A stretch of 64,000 bases of DNA from Bin55 sp964572845 (GTDB lineage: Bacteria > Pseudomonadota > Gammaproteobacteria > Pseudomonadales > Azotimanducaceae). The stretch spans positions 91,079-155,078 of the forward strand of contig CAZNFX010000011.1 of the NCBI GenBank assembly GCA_964572845.1. The letters run 5' to 3'. A program made the translations under genes and the position numbers. Shown here one piece after another: positions 36,008 through 44,759 of this stretch. The notes below the pieces were generated by a model that was given only the letters and a program-made list of their open reading frames with translations, was not told the origin of the DNA and did not search any database. Numbering within the stretch: position 1 is the first letter of the stretch; each line of letters begins with the position of its first letter.

Positions 36008-38080
36008 CTAAGTTAGCGGTCCGGCTGTTTGAAGACCTACATATTCTCTATATGGACCGTCGACATGACTCATTAATGTCTCGTGATCGCCGACTTCCTT
36101 TACCACTCCATCCTCGAGGAAGACGATCTGATCTGCTTGACGAATCGTAGACAGTCTGTGTGCGATCACGATTACTAGACGTCCTGTTGCCGTCTCACGT
36201 AGTGCTTTTACTAATACGTTTTCGGTTTGAGGATCTAGTGCTGCCGTTGGTTCATCCAAGATAAATATTTTGGCGTCACGTATCAATCCACGAGCAATAC
36301 TTAAACGCTGCTGCTGACCGACCGATAGAGTGTCCCCTGAACGTCCGAGTACAGTATCAATTCCACTTGGAAGAGCTTCAATAAATTCCATGCATCCAGC
36401 TGTGTCCAGTGCAGCCATGATGTCTGCTTCAGATGCGTTGGGGTTTGCGAAAAGGAGATTTGAACGAATTGATTCCGAGAGAAGTTGATGCTCCTGGAAC
36501 ACGTACGCGACTTGCTGACGCAACGATAGCAGATTGACATCCATGACGTCGTGATCGTCCACGAGGACTGTACCGTTGGTGGGCTTTAGGAATGCTGGGA
36601 TTAGGTACGCTAAGCTAGTTTTGCCAGAACCCGTGGGTCCGACAAACGCAACGATCTGGCCAAATTTCATATCAAGGGAAACGTCGCTTAAAGCTTTGTG
36701 CCCATTGGGATATACATAGTCAACACTATCTATACGTACATTCCTACTCAGGGACGGGAGTACATTTGCATCGTTGTGCGCGTCTTCATCGACCTCTTGA
36801 TCCATAAAGAAAAATACCCGCCGTGCAGCCGCAGCTTGATCCTGAATGTTCAACCATAGTCTTCCTATGCCGATGAACGTACCACGTAGTCCCATGTACA
36901 TACCAAACAATGCACCGAAATCTCCAACTGTCAGTAATCCATCTATGACAAGGTTGGTTACATGCCACGCAAGAAAGAATCCTATGGGCCAGCCTGCTAT
37001 TTCGATTATCCAGCCTATGCCAATCCAGGGCAACGAAGCAATGCGCGCACGCCAAAATGCGTGGCCGCTACGTTTGGCGAATCTTTCCTTCTCCTGTTTC
37101 ATTCCTCCGAGACTTTGGACGGCGCTGATGTTGTTCATAGTCTCTTCAAGGGCATTTGTCGTGGCGGCCGCTGCAGCTCGATGGTTTTGTGTCATGCGAC
37201 GAATCCACTTGGAAGGAGCAACAGTGGTTACAAACGTGATAGGGATCATGAGGGCCATGAGACCTACCATTACCATCGAGACGTCAGCGTAGGTCCACCA
37301 AAGTTGGTAAAAGGTCATTCCGAGGCCAAACAACGTCCAGAATGGCGAGAAGGTAATCTCGGTAAGGCACGTGTAACACATTGGGGTGTCGTAAAGTGTC
37401 CGATATACGGAATCACCGATACGGTGGTCATCAATAGTGGTCATCGGCGAACGAATAAGTCGACCAAAGAGATTGCGCCGGAGCTGATTTACGAATCTCT
37501 GTGTGAGTCGTATATCAACCCACCATTCCACGATCCCCCAAATCCCACCGGCACCGCTTCCTCCTGAACTTATTTGATTTTCAGCGTTACTCGCCGTGTC
37601 TCGTCCACCGAAGAGTCCAGCGCCAGTTCCTCCGGCTCGAGTGCCGATGAGGAATAGGCCAATGAGATAGACGATGACTATGAAAATCAGTATTTCTAGT
37701 GGCTCTTTCCCTTCCAACATGCGCAACAACCAATTCATGTGTGGCGGGAAATTGACTTCCTCAACGACGATGGGATGGCGCAATATCACATGGTCTGCGA
37801 TGATCTTCCAAAACCAGCCGATGAATAGACCCGGAATGACCATGGCCAATCCCATCGCCCACTTTGCTAGGAAAAGGTGCCACACATCGCGCACATATGC
37901 TGCGCCACGCAGCACCATGATCATCGCTTCCGTATGAGTCATTTCATGCTCAAGGTCAATGTGATCGTCAAATTGAGCACCGGCCCGGAATCCACTAAAG
38001 ATTGTGTGGTCCTGTTGGGTAGTGTCAGTCGCGGTATCGACTTTGCGCCGCTGGATCAGTTTGCGCAGCCAGTCCAACAT
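36008..38080 (-). CDS. ABC exporter half-transporter, second of a coupled pair
   Basis: A 690-residue fused permease-ATPase. The N-terminal TM region is interrupted by a Gly-rich stretch (GTRAGGTGAGLFGGRD, about residues 150-165) before the remaining helices. The ATPase has Walker A GPTGSGKTS, signature LSVGQQQRLSIARGL, Walker B IFILDEPTAALD and H-loop AHR, and so appears catalytically complete. Its ATG overlaps the stop of the upstream partner by 1 nt (TGATG), indicating translational coupling and a heterodimer. It lies next to the exported TldD/TldE array on the opposite strand. The transported substrate is not evident. Confidence 0.92.
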   Translation of the reverse strand: MLDWLRKLIQRRKVDTATDTTQQDHTIFSGFRAGAQFDDHIDLEHEMTHTEAMIMVLRGAAYVRDVWHLFLAKWAMGLAMVIPGLFIGWFWKIIADHVILRHPIVVEEVNFPPHMNWLLRMLEGKEPLEILIFIVIVYLIGLFLIGTRAGGTGAGLFGGRDTASNAENQISSGGSGAGGIWGIVEWWVDIRLTQRFVNQLRRNLFGRLIRSPMTTIDDHRIGDSVYRTLYDTPMCYTCLTEITFSPFWTLFGLGMTFYQLWWTYADVSMVMVGLMALMIPITFVTTVAPSKWIRRMTQNHRAAAAATTNALEETMNNISAVQSLGGMKQEKERFAKRSGHAFWRARIASLPWIGIGWIIEIAGWPIGFFLAWHVTNLVIDGLLTVGDFGALFGMYMGLRGTFIGIGRLWLNIQDQAAAARRVFFFMDQEVDEDAHNDANVLPSLSRNVRIDSVDYVYPNGHKALSDVSLDMKFGQIVAFVGPTGSGKTSLAYLIPAFLKPTNGTVLVDDHDVMDVNLLSLRQQVAYVFQEHQLLSESIRSNLLFANPNASEADIMAALDTAGCMEFIEALPSGIDTVLGRSGDTLSVGQQQRLSIARGLIRDAKIFILDEPTAALDPQTENVLVKALRETATGRLVIVIAHRLSTIRQADQIVFLEDGVVKEVGDHETLMSHVDGPYREYVGLQTAGPLT

Positions 38081-40320
38081 CAGGCTTGCCCTCCTGGTGA
38101 GTCCGTTGTTCCGGTCAAACCTATTTCCTCTGCCAGCACGAATTGGCGATACCGTCCTTCGGACAGTGCCATGAGTTCCTCATGGGCGCCTGTTTCAACG
38201 ACGATTCCATCTTGAAGAAACGCAATACGGTCAGCCTTTTGAATTGTGGAAAGCCTGTGGGTTATGAGGAAAACTACCTTTTCCTTTCCCCATTCGGAAA
38301 GATTTTGGAGAACTTGATGCTCTGTCCTGGCGTCAAGCGAAGCAGTTGGTTCATCCAATATGAGGAGAGGTGTGTTGCGAACTACGGCGCGCGCAATTGT
38401 GAGGCGTTGCCTTTGTCCCGACGACAGCTTGCTTCCCCGTTCTCCGAGTTCTGAGTCGTATCCTTCGTCCAACTCCTCAATGAAGTCGTGAGCGCAGGCA
38501 ATTTTTGCCGCGTTGATGACATCCTGCCGACTCACGTCGGGGATACCGAAACTGATGTTGTCGGCAACCCTTCCTGTGAATAGGACATTCTTCTGCATTG
38601 CTATGGCATTGTTCTTGCGAACGTCCTCTAACCCAAATTGCTTGAGATCTACATCGTTGATTCTGACGGTTCCGCTTTGTGGGTCATATAGACGCAGCAA
38701 CAAGGACAGCAATGTGGACTTGCCGGATCCTGTACTTCCAACAATAGCGGTAATCGTGCCTGGCGTGGCTTCAAGATTAGTGCCTTTGAGCACCTGAGTG
38801 CCGTCTTCATAGCTAAAGTGAACATCTTTCCATTCGACAGAATCGATGGCTTCGGGAAACGGCAGTGGTTTATCGACTTCTGTCACACTGGGCTTCAGGT
38901 CAAGAAAGTAAAACGCTCTTTCCAACCCAATAAACAGATCCTGCAACATACACCACAGTCGCACGAACCCTTTTCCAGCACCGACAGTCTGCTCCACTCT
39001 CCCGTTCGCAGTGCGGAAGGCACCCAAGTTCCAGACTGAAAAACCAACGAACACCAGTGCCCACGTTGGAATTGCCGTTTCTCGTTCCATTAGCGTCCAG
39101 TTGATGATCATGTATTCCAATCCGATCACGGTCAACGCGCCAACAATCCCTACTACTAGACTCAACAGAATCATTCCAAGTCGCACGTAAAGAGCAGCAT
39201 CGAGTGCTTTTTGTGAGTCAACGTCGAACCGATCTAGAACAATGGGTTCAGCACAATTGGCTTTGACAATCTTCAGTGCGGCAAATGTCTCCTGCAATCT
39301 GGAAGTGAAGTCGCTGTTTAGTACGCGATTTGTGACTGCCAGCTTCCGAATTGTTGGAGTGGCATAGGCGGTGATGATGACCATCGGGATAAACGAGAGG
39401 ATGACTAGCCCGGCAAGCAACGGGTCAAAGTAAAAGAGAAACAAGAACGCAATGAAGAGGTTCCGTATGTCCTCTAGCGGGCTAATCAGCGCTTCATTGA
39501 GAACGTTAACGACCATCGAGCTATCTTGATAAATGCGATAGATGGCATCTCCTGCGCGGTTGTGATGGTGAAAGGAAAGGGACAAATACTCGAGACGTTC
39601 AACCATCGCCACGCGCAAATAGTGATTGACGTTCTGCCATACCCAGCCTGGATAGTAGGAATAGAACATACCGAGAACGAAAATTCCAAACATTTCACCT
39701 ACGAAAAACCACACAAGCATGCGATTTCTAACGGTTCTTCTCTGTTCTTTACATAGATCAATTCGCGGATCGAATGTAGCCACTTCGCCGACAAATGTCG
39801 TGCAGGCATTGGATAGATAGTCCGACCAAGCTACATCAACGGCAGGATCCGTAATGAACCCGTCTGTTACAAATTCGTCTATGTTCAGGAGTTCATCGAC
39901 CTCTCCCTCTGCCGACTCACTTTCGGACTCTTCATCTTTCTCTGAGGTGAATTCTGTACGAACATAGCTGCTATCGACAAAGACCAAGAATGCTTGAACC
40001 GGCTGAAGCTTGTCGTTTACTAGCACTTTGTTGTCCCACATGTCGTCAGAAATGGTGCCTGAGAAGGTGAATAGAAAGGTCAAGAAGAATCCCATCAGAA
40101 AGATGATTGCAATGTGAAGGAACATTGGCATCATGAAGGGAACCGACCGAATGATCACGCTCCCCATTCGCTTGAGTGTGACTTCTGGGACCTCATCTGG
40201 ATTGGCGAGCGCTCGTGCCGTTTCCTGCTTGGCCCAGGCTTCCAAGAATTCCCAAATGCGTTCAGTCAGTTTGACAAGTTGAAGGTAAACCCTCTGCAAC
40301 TTCCCAGTAATTCTTTTCAT
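38080..40320 (-). CDS. ABC exporter half-transporter with large acidic extracytoplasmic loop
   Basis: A 746-residue fused permease-ATPase. Between the first TM (about 60-85) and the second (about 200-225) lies an extracytoplasmic insert of roughly 115 residues, containing an acidic Glu/Ser run and two Cys that could form a disulfide. Most ABC exporters have only a short loop there. The ATPase is complete: Walker A GSTGSGKST, signature LSSGQRQRLTIARAV, Walker B LLILDEPTASLD, H-loop THR. It is the first gene of a two-gene unit. The 893-nt spacer upstream is shared, back to back, with the TldD/TldE-like array. Confidence 0.92.
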   Translation of the reverse strand: MKRITGKLQRVYLQLVKLTERIWEFLEAWAKQETARALANPDEVPEVTLKRMGSVIIRSVPFMMPMFLHIAIIFLMGFFLTFLFTFSGTISDDMWDNKVLVNDKLQPVQAFLVFVDSSYVRTEFTSEKDEESESESAEGEVDELLNIDEFVTDGFITDPAVDVAWSDYLSNACTTFVGEVATFDPRIDLCKEQRRTVRNRMLVWFFVGEMFGIFVLGMFYSYYPGWVWQNVNHYLRVAMVERLEYLSLSFHHHNRAGDAIYRIYQDSSMVVNVLNEALISPLEDIRNLFIAFLFLFYFDPLLAGLVILSFIPMVIITAYATPTIRKLAVTNRVLNSDFTSRLQETFAALKIVKANCAEPIVLDRFDVDSQKALDAALYVRLGMILLSLVVGIVGALTVIGLEYMIINWTLMERETAIPTWALVFVGFSVWNLGAFRTANGRVEQTVGAGKGFVRLWCMLQDLFIGLERAFYFLDLKPSVTEVDKPLPFPEAIDSVEWKDVHFSYEDGTQVLKGTNLEATPGTITAIVGSTGSGKSTLLSLLLRLYDPQSGTVRINDVDLKQFGLEDVRKNNAIAMQKNVLFTGRVADNISFGIPDVSRQDVINAAKIACAHDFIEELDEGYDSELGERGSKLSSGQRQRLTIARAVVRNTPLLILDEPTASLDARTEHQVLQNLSEWGKEKVVFLITHRLSTIQKADRIAFLQDGIVVETGAHEELMALSEGRYRQFVLAEEIGLTGTTDSPGGQA

Positions 40321-41213
40321 TCTTGGAATGATCCGTTAGGTTTCTAAAGCAGACGGTAGCCACACACGCTTCGACGGAAACGTGCAACGGTGTGAGTCTG
40401 CAAGGGGAGAATAGGCATTGATCTCACTCATAGATTCACATGCGTGAACTGGGATGGAGGATCCCACAAGATTAGAGTGTGTAGAGAGGTTAACGCCGGC
40501 CTCGCGTGCGCTAGCTCTGCGGGTTATTGTAGAAACCGGTCTGCCCAGCGGAGCATTGAATTACTCCCGAGACAATCTTGCTCAATCAGCACAAACATAC
40601 CTCTAAGCTGCGTTTCCAAACCAACATTCAATTCCCTCCCAAGAGACTGATTGCCCCGCGAGACACTTTCCTGCAGAGTAATTCATGGCTACTTCAATTT
40701 GAATCATATTCGCAATGAGTCGATCATGGAGCAAAGACTCCTGTTGCTAATGGATGCATGGGCAAAATTTCAGGAAAATGCTGTGCCTATGACTGAGTCG
40801 GGATGTGCAAGAAACCAGCGGCTCGCCTGCGAATGTGAAATCGTTAGCCCTCGGCGTATTCCCTCGTCATCTCTCATTGATATCTCAAGCTAATGATTGC
40901 CGGCGGGGTTGGACCACGCGACCTCGCAGATTCCAACCATGAGAAATCTTCTGAGTGAAGCAAGTGATCACAGTTGCTTGGTCTACCTTCTTATTTGCAG
41001 AACGCTACGGGCTCTCATGCCAGCAGAAGACGAACTCGTTCAATCAGTGACACTATTGAGACTCTCTCGTAACAACTTGGCGATTGCTCCGATTTGTGTG
41101 TCGGACACCTCATCGCCGCATTTCAAAGCAGTCGCTAGGAATGCATTCCTCCGATTTTGTGTACCAAGGTGTGATTGAACTGTCATAGTGTCATGTACAC
41201 TATCATTTGATCA
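40321..41213. other. 893-bp intergenic region between ABC exporter and TldD/TldE-like array
   Basis: No well-supported gene is present. Three back-to-back open frames on the plus strand lack ribosome sites and recognisable domains. The only one I would keep in mind is a 55-codon frame from ATG 40726 to 40893, with three Cys in its second half. The right edge holds a promoter-like element with an inverted repeat (41175-41203). The region probably carries the divergent promoters for both transcription units. Confidence 0.5.
41175..41203 (+). promoter_or_regulatory. Candidate promoter with overlapping inverted repeat upstream of the TldD/TldE-like array
   Basis: TTGAAC (41175-41180) and CACTAT (41198-41203) are spaced by 17 nt, as in a sigma-70 promoter. 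A perfect inverted repeat, ATAGTGT (41185-41191) and ACACTAT (41197-41203) with a 5-nt spacer, covers the spacer and the -10. A dimeric regulator bound here would block RNA polymerase. If this is the promoter, the transcript would start about 41210 and the later ATG at 41250 or 41259 becomes the more likely translation start. Confidence 0.5.
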
Positions 41214-42959
41214 ATGCTCTTCTCGGGAAGTATTTTCGTGAAACTATATATGGAAAGAATGTGGAAAGTGGCTTTTCCGGTCGTCCTATTAACGTTCGCA
41301 CCCTTTGCATGGAGTGCCGAAACACTTGACGTGATGAAGAACGAACTGGACCGAGCTTACGACGCTTTACAGATTGAAGAGGAACCGCCTTACTACATTA
41401 GCTACGAGATTACTGAACGCGCCATCGCATCTGTTAGCGGAGGCTTTGGGGAGGTTACTTCAGAGAGCCACAATGTAACGCGCTACCTTGACATAGATCT
41501 GAGGATCGGTGACTACTCGCTTGACAACACTCATCATATTGCCAACAGGGGCTTTAGGGGGTTCATGTCTGGTGGAGGACCCACAATGGTCCCCGTCGAG
41601 CAAGATGAAGCACTGAAGACAACGTTGTGGTATAGGACTGACGCTGCCTACAAGCAGGCACTTGCGCAATTCAAGAATGTACAGTCCGAGATCCAATCCA
41701 GAGTGGAATCGGATGACAAATCCGGCGACTTTTCGGAAGCTCCAGCATCCGAATACTCGATGGAAAAAGTAGAGCTCGTCGCGGAAACAGCAGCTTGGGC
41801 GCAAAAACTGCGTCAATACACGAAGCCGTTTGCGCAAGCGGATTTCATCCAAGGCAATTCGGCAAATGTGAGGGGGGATATAGAAACCCGCTGGTTTGTC
41901 AATACCGACGGCTCCAAGATCATGGTGTCTAAGCCGTTCTATCGATTGGTCATCCAAGCGTGGTCCAAGGCTGAAGACGGCATGGTTCTCGGGCTGACAG
42001 AGACCTTCGAAGCCGACTCGGCAGATCAATTGCCTAACGACGAAGCAGTCCTGGTTGCTGTCCATGCGATGATCGACAACCTGGAAGAGCTGCGCACGGC
42101 ACCCATCGTCGATCCTTATACAGGACCAGCAATACTCTCAGGACGAGCTACAGGTGTGTTCTTTCACGAAATACTTGGCCACAGGCTGGAAGGTCATCGA
42201 CAGAAGAGCGAAGACGAGGGCCAGACATTCCGCAAGCAAATTGGCAAGCTTTTGCTTCCAGAAACGTTCTCCGTCATTTTTGATCCATCAATCGGCATGT
42301 GGGGCGACGAGCCGCTGATTGGCGAGTTCAAATATGACAACCAGGGAGTGGCCGGAGAGAGAGTCGTGGCCATTGAAAACGGGATATTGAAGGGATTTCT
42401 GATGTCCAGATCACCTATAGAGGGATTTCCACAGTCCAATGGGCACGGACGAAAGAACTATGGAAATACAGTGGTGGCCCGACAATCGAACTTGATTGTA
42501 GAGGTAGACGATCCCTACTCGCCAGAAGAACTTGAAGACATGCTTCTGGAAATGGTAAGGGACCAGGGCAAGGAATTTGGTCTGTATTTCGACGACATTA
42601 CGGGCGGATTCACCATGACTGGACGAACCATGCCGAACGCCTTCAATGTCACGCCCGTATTGGTCTACAAAATTCATCTGGATGGAACACGAGAACTCGT
42701 GCGCGGCGTCGATTTGATAGGTACGCCGCTGACTACGTTCAGCCGCGTTGAAGCAGGCGCCTCCGATTTCGAGGTGTTCAACGGAATGTGCGGCGCAGAA
42801 TCGGGACCAGTTCCTGTGTCTGCTGTTGCTCCGTCCATTTTGGTATCCCAGGTTGAAGTTCAAAAGAAAGCAAGTTCTAGGGACATCCCGCCAATTCTTC
42901 CATCGCCTGTGCAGGCCCCGGGAGATACTTCCATAGATCTCGTGGGGCGCGAGCGATGA
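41214..42959 (+). CDS. Exported TldD-like metalloprotease subunit, pair 1
   Basis: A 581-residue TldD homologue from ATG 41214. ATGs at 41250 or 41259 would give a cleaner signal peptide (WKVAFPVVLLTFAPFAWSAE). The N-terminal mixed domain is followed by the TldD fold. Zinc site: H318-E-I-L-G-H323 (HExxxH) and the Cys in FNGMCGAESG near residue 530, matching the E. coli TldD ligands. The partner gene overlaps the stop by ATGA. E. coli TldD is 481 residues and cytoplasmic; this one is longer and exported. By family it should cleave peptides only when dimerised with its TldE-like partner. It ends with DIPPILPSP, shared by sister copies. Confidence 0.93.
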   Translation: MLFSGSIFVKLYMERMWKVAFPVVLLTFAPFAWSAETLDVMKNELDRAYDALQIEEEPPYYISYEITERAIASVSGGFGEVTSESHNVTRYLDIDLRIGDYSLDNTHHIANRGFRGFMSGGGPTMVPVEQDEALKTTLWYRTDAAYKQALAQFKNVQSEIQSRVESDDKSGDFSEAPASEYSMEKVELVAETAAWAQKLRQYTKPFAQADFIQGNSANVRGDIETRWFVNTDGSKIMVSKPFYRLVIQAWSKAEDGMVLGLTETFEADSADQLPNDEAVLVAVHAMIDNLEELRTAPIVDPYTGPAILSGRATGVFFHEILGHRLEGHRQKSEDEGQTFRKQIGKLLLPETFSVIFDPSIGMWGDEPLIGEFKYDNQGVAGERVVAIENGILKGFLMSRSPIEGFPQSNGHGRKNYGNTVVARQSNLIVEVDDPYSPEELEDMLLEMVRDQGKEFGLYFDDITGGFTMTGRTMPNAFNVTPVLVYKIHLDGTRELVRGVDLIGTPLTTFSRVEAGASDFEVFNGMCGAESGPVPVSAVAPSILVSQVEVQKKASSRDIPPILPSPVQAPGDTSIDLVGRER

Positions 42960-44665
42960 AGAGCTGGCGTTATTGTGCGTTAGCTCTGCTTCCCATAGGA
43001 CTAGCAGGCCATCTTCAAGCACAGACCGACGACGAAGACACCTTGCTTCGCGCGTTGCAAGATGAGATGGACCGATCACTAGCCGAACTTCAGTTGGATG
43101 AGGAATCCCCTCCCTACTTTGTTTCGTATACGGTTGTTGAATCCAGTTCAGTAGCTTCAACCTACACGCTGGGAGCGCACAATCGCTCAGCTGGCCGTAG
43201 GAGTCGGAGTCTTTCGGTAGGTGTCCGTGTGGGTACCAAGGAGCTTGACAACACAAACTTCCAATTTGGAGGCTTTAGTGCGTCTACGAGTCTCCCCCTA
43301 ACAAATTCGTACGACGAATTGCGGCGCAGTATTTGGTTGGCCACTGACAACGCATACAAGCAAGCTGTATCGAACTTGTCGGCCAAACGTTCGGCCTTGG
43401 AAAGCCAGACTATCGAAGATCGCCCCAAAGACTTTAGTGATGAAGAGAAGTTTACTTGGATCGGTGAGGAATCGTTTACGGTAGCCAGTTCTAGCGAAGT
43501 GTCTAGCATTGCTAAGGAACTGTCTACTTCGTTTCTCGGTCAGCCCGACCTGTTTGTTTCATCGGCTACTGCCTCCTCGGTCGCAACAACAAGGTTGTAT
43601 TTGGACTCCGAAGGGAATTTTCACAGGTATGAAAACGGATACTGCTCTGCGACGGTGTTCGCCAAGACGCAGTCGGCCGATGGTGCTGAATTGCAGGATG
43701 CAACTACCAGTTACGCACGGCGCTGCTCCGAACTCCCAGATACGGACGCTCTGAAGCAAATCGGATTCGATCTAGCCGATAGACTGATTGCTCAACGCAG
43801 CGCAGAGTCTTTGGACAACTACAACGGCCCGGTACTTTTTGCTGACGTCGCCGCTGCTCAGTTTCTTGGTTTTCAGTTGCTCAGCCGCGTCGGTGCCTCA
43901 CCTATCCCAGTTTCGAGCAATCCTTCCATGGCCCAGTCACTTCGTCGTAGTGCAAATCCATTCATGGACAAGCTCAATGCTAGGGTATTTCCAAGATTCA
44001 TCAGCGTTGTCAACGATCCTACAGTTACCGAATTCGAGGGTAACACGCTACTCGGCAGCTATCACGTGGATTTCGATGGTATGCCTTCTAGGCGGACAGA
44101 GTTGATCACCAACGGAATGTTGAAATCGCTATTGACGGGTCGCGCTCCAGCAAAGTCCTTCGACAAGTCTACGGGAAGCAACCGCGGTTTCAGAACACCG
44201 ATGCCAGGGAATCTGTTCGTTGAAGCAAAGGAGGGACTCGGAAGTGACGAACTTAAAGAGGAGTTGCTTACCTACGCGAGCGACTATGGATTGGAATATG
44301 GGCTAATTGTGCGGAAGTTCACAAATCGACAAGATTTTCTCGGCGACCCTGTAGCTGCAGGATCAGTAGGTTTTGGTGGCGGCGGCGGTATGGTCGCATT
44401 CGATGTCGTCAAACTATTCGCGGATGGACGCGAGGAACCCGTAAGTCCCATGAGCGTGTCAAACTTCGTCGTTTCGTTCTTCAAGGACATAGTCTCCGCT
44501 TCGGAAAGCCGTACGCATTACGATACGCCGATATCTATAGGAAGTTCAAGCTTCGTGTCGATTGTTACGCCGTCACTGTTGTTTGAGGATCTCAGTTTTA
44601 GGTCAGCCGGGGAATCCAAGCCGAAGTTGCCGCTGTATCCGCATCCGCTTGCTACAGGACAGTAA
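42956..44665 (+). CDS. Exported TldE/PmbA-like subunit, pair 1
   Basis: A 569-residue TldE/PmbA-like protein. Its ATG overlaps the TldD-like stop (ATGA). The signal peptide is MKSWRYCALALLPIGLAGHLQAQ. The position matching HExxxH reads LFADVAAAQF, so it has no zinc site, as expected for the non-catalytic TldE half. NDPTVTEFEGNTLLGSY and RRTELITNGMLKSLLT are the recurrent core motifs. It ends in KLPLYPHPLA, a tail shared in variant form by all four TldE-like copies. It should form a periplasmic heterodimer with the preceding protein. The next pair begins 94 nt downstream with no obvious terminator between. Confidence 0.9.
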   Translation: MKSWRYCALALLPIGLAGHLQAQTDDEDTLLRALQDEMDRSLAELQLDEESPPYFVSYTVVESSSVASTYTLGAHNRSAGRRSRSLSVGVRVGTKELDNTNFQFGGFSASTSLPLTNSYDELRRSIWLATDNAYKQAVSNLSAKRSALESQTIEDRPKDFSDEEKFTWIGEESFTVASSSEVSSIAKELSTSFLGQPDLFVSSATASSVATTRLYLDSEGNFHRYENGYCSATVFAKTQSADGAELQDATTSYARRCSELPDTDALKQIGFDLADRLIAQRSAESLDNYNGPVLFADVAAAQFLGFQLLSRVGASPIPVSSNPSMAQSLRRSANPFMDKLNARVFPRFISVVNDPTVTEFEGNTLLGSYHVDFDGMPSRRTELITNGMLKSLLTGRAPAKSFDKSTGSNRGFRTPMPGNLFVEAKEGLGSDELKEELLTYASDYGLEYGLIVRKFTNRQDFLGDPVAAGSVGFGGGGGMVAFDVVKLFADGREEPVSPMSVSNFVVSFFKDIVSASESRTHYDTPISIGSSSFVSIVTPSLLFEDLSFRSAGESKPKLPLYPHPLATGQ

Positions 44666-44759
44666 CTCTCAGTTACACACGCCCACTAAATTCATTGGGT
44701 CGGAGAGCTGACAAACTGCGATCAGTTGCTTCAATAGAGCTGTTAGCGGTGCTGCCTAC

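Noticed and set aside
40444..41178. Three successive plus-strand frames of 68-93 codons in the ABC-array spacer
   Set aside because: They abut only because stops happen to fall there. They lack ribosome sites and domain content, and have Ser/Arg/Cys-rich composition typical of non-coding translation. Only the sub-frame from 40726 is kept as a weak finding.
44666..44759. A terminator between pairs 1 and 2
   Set aside because: Only short imperfect stems are visible, with no T-tract; nothing here supports transcription ending.
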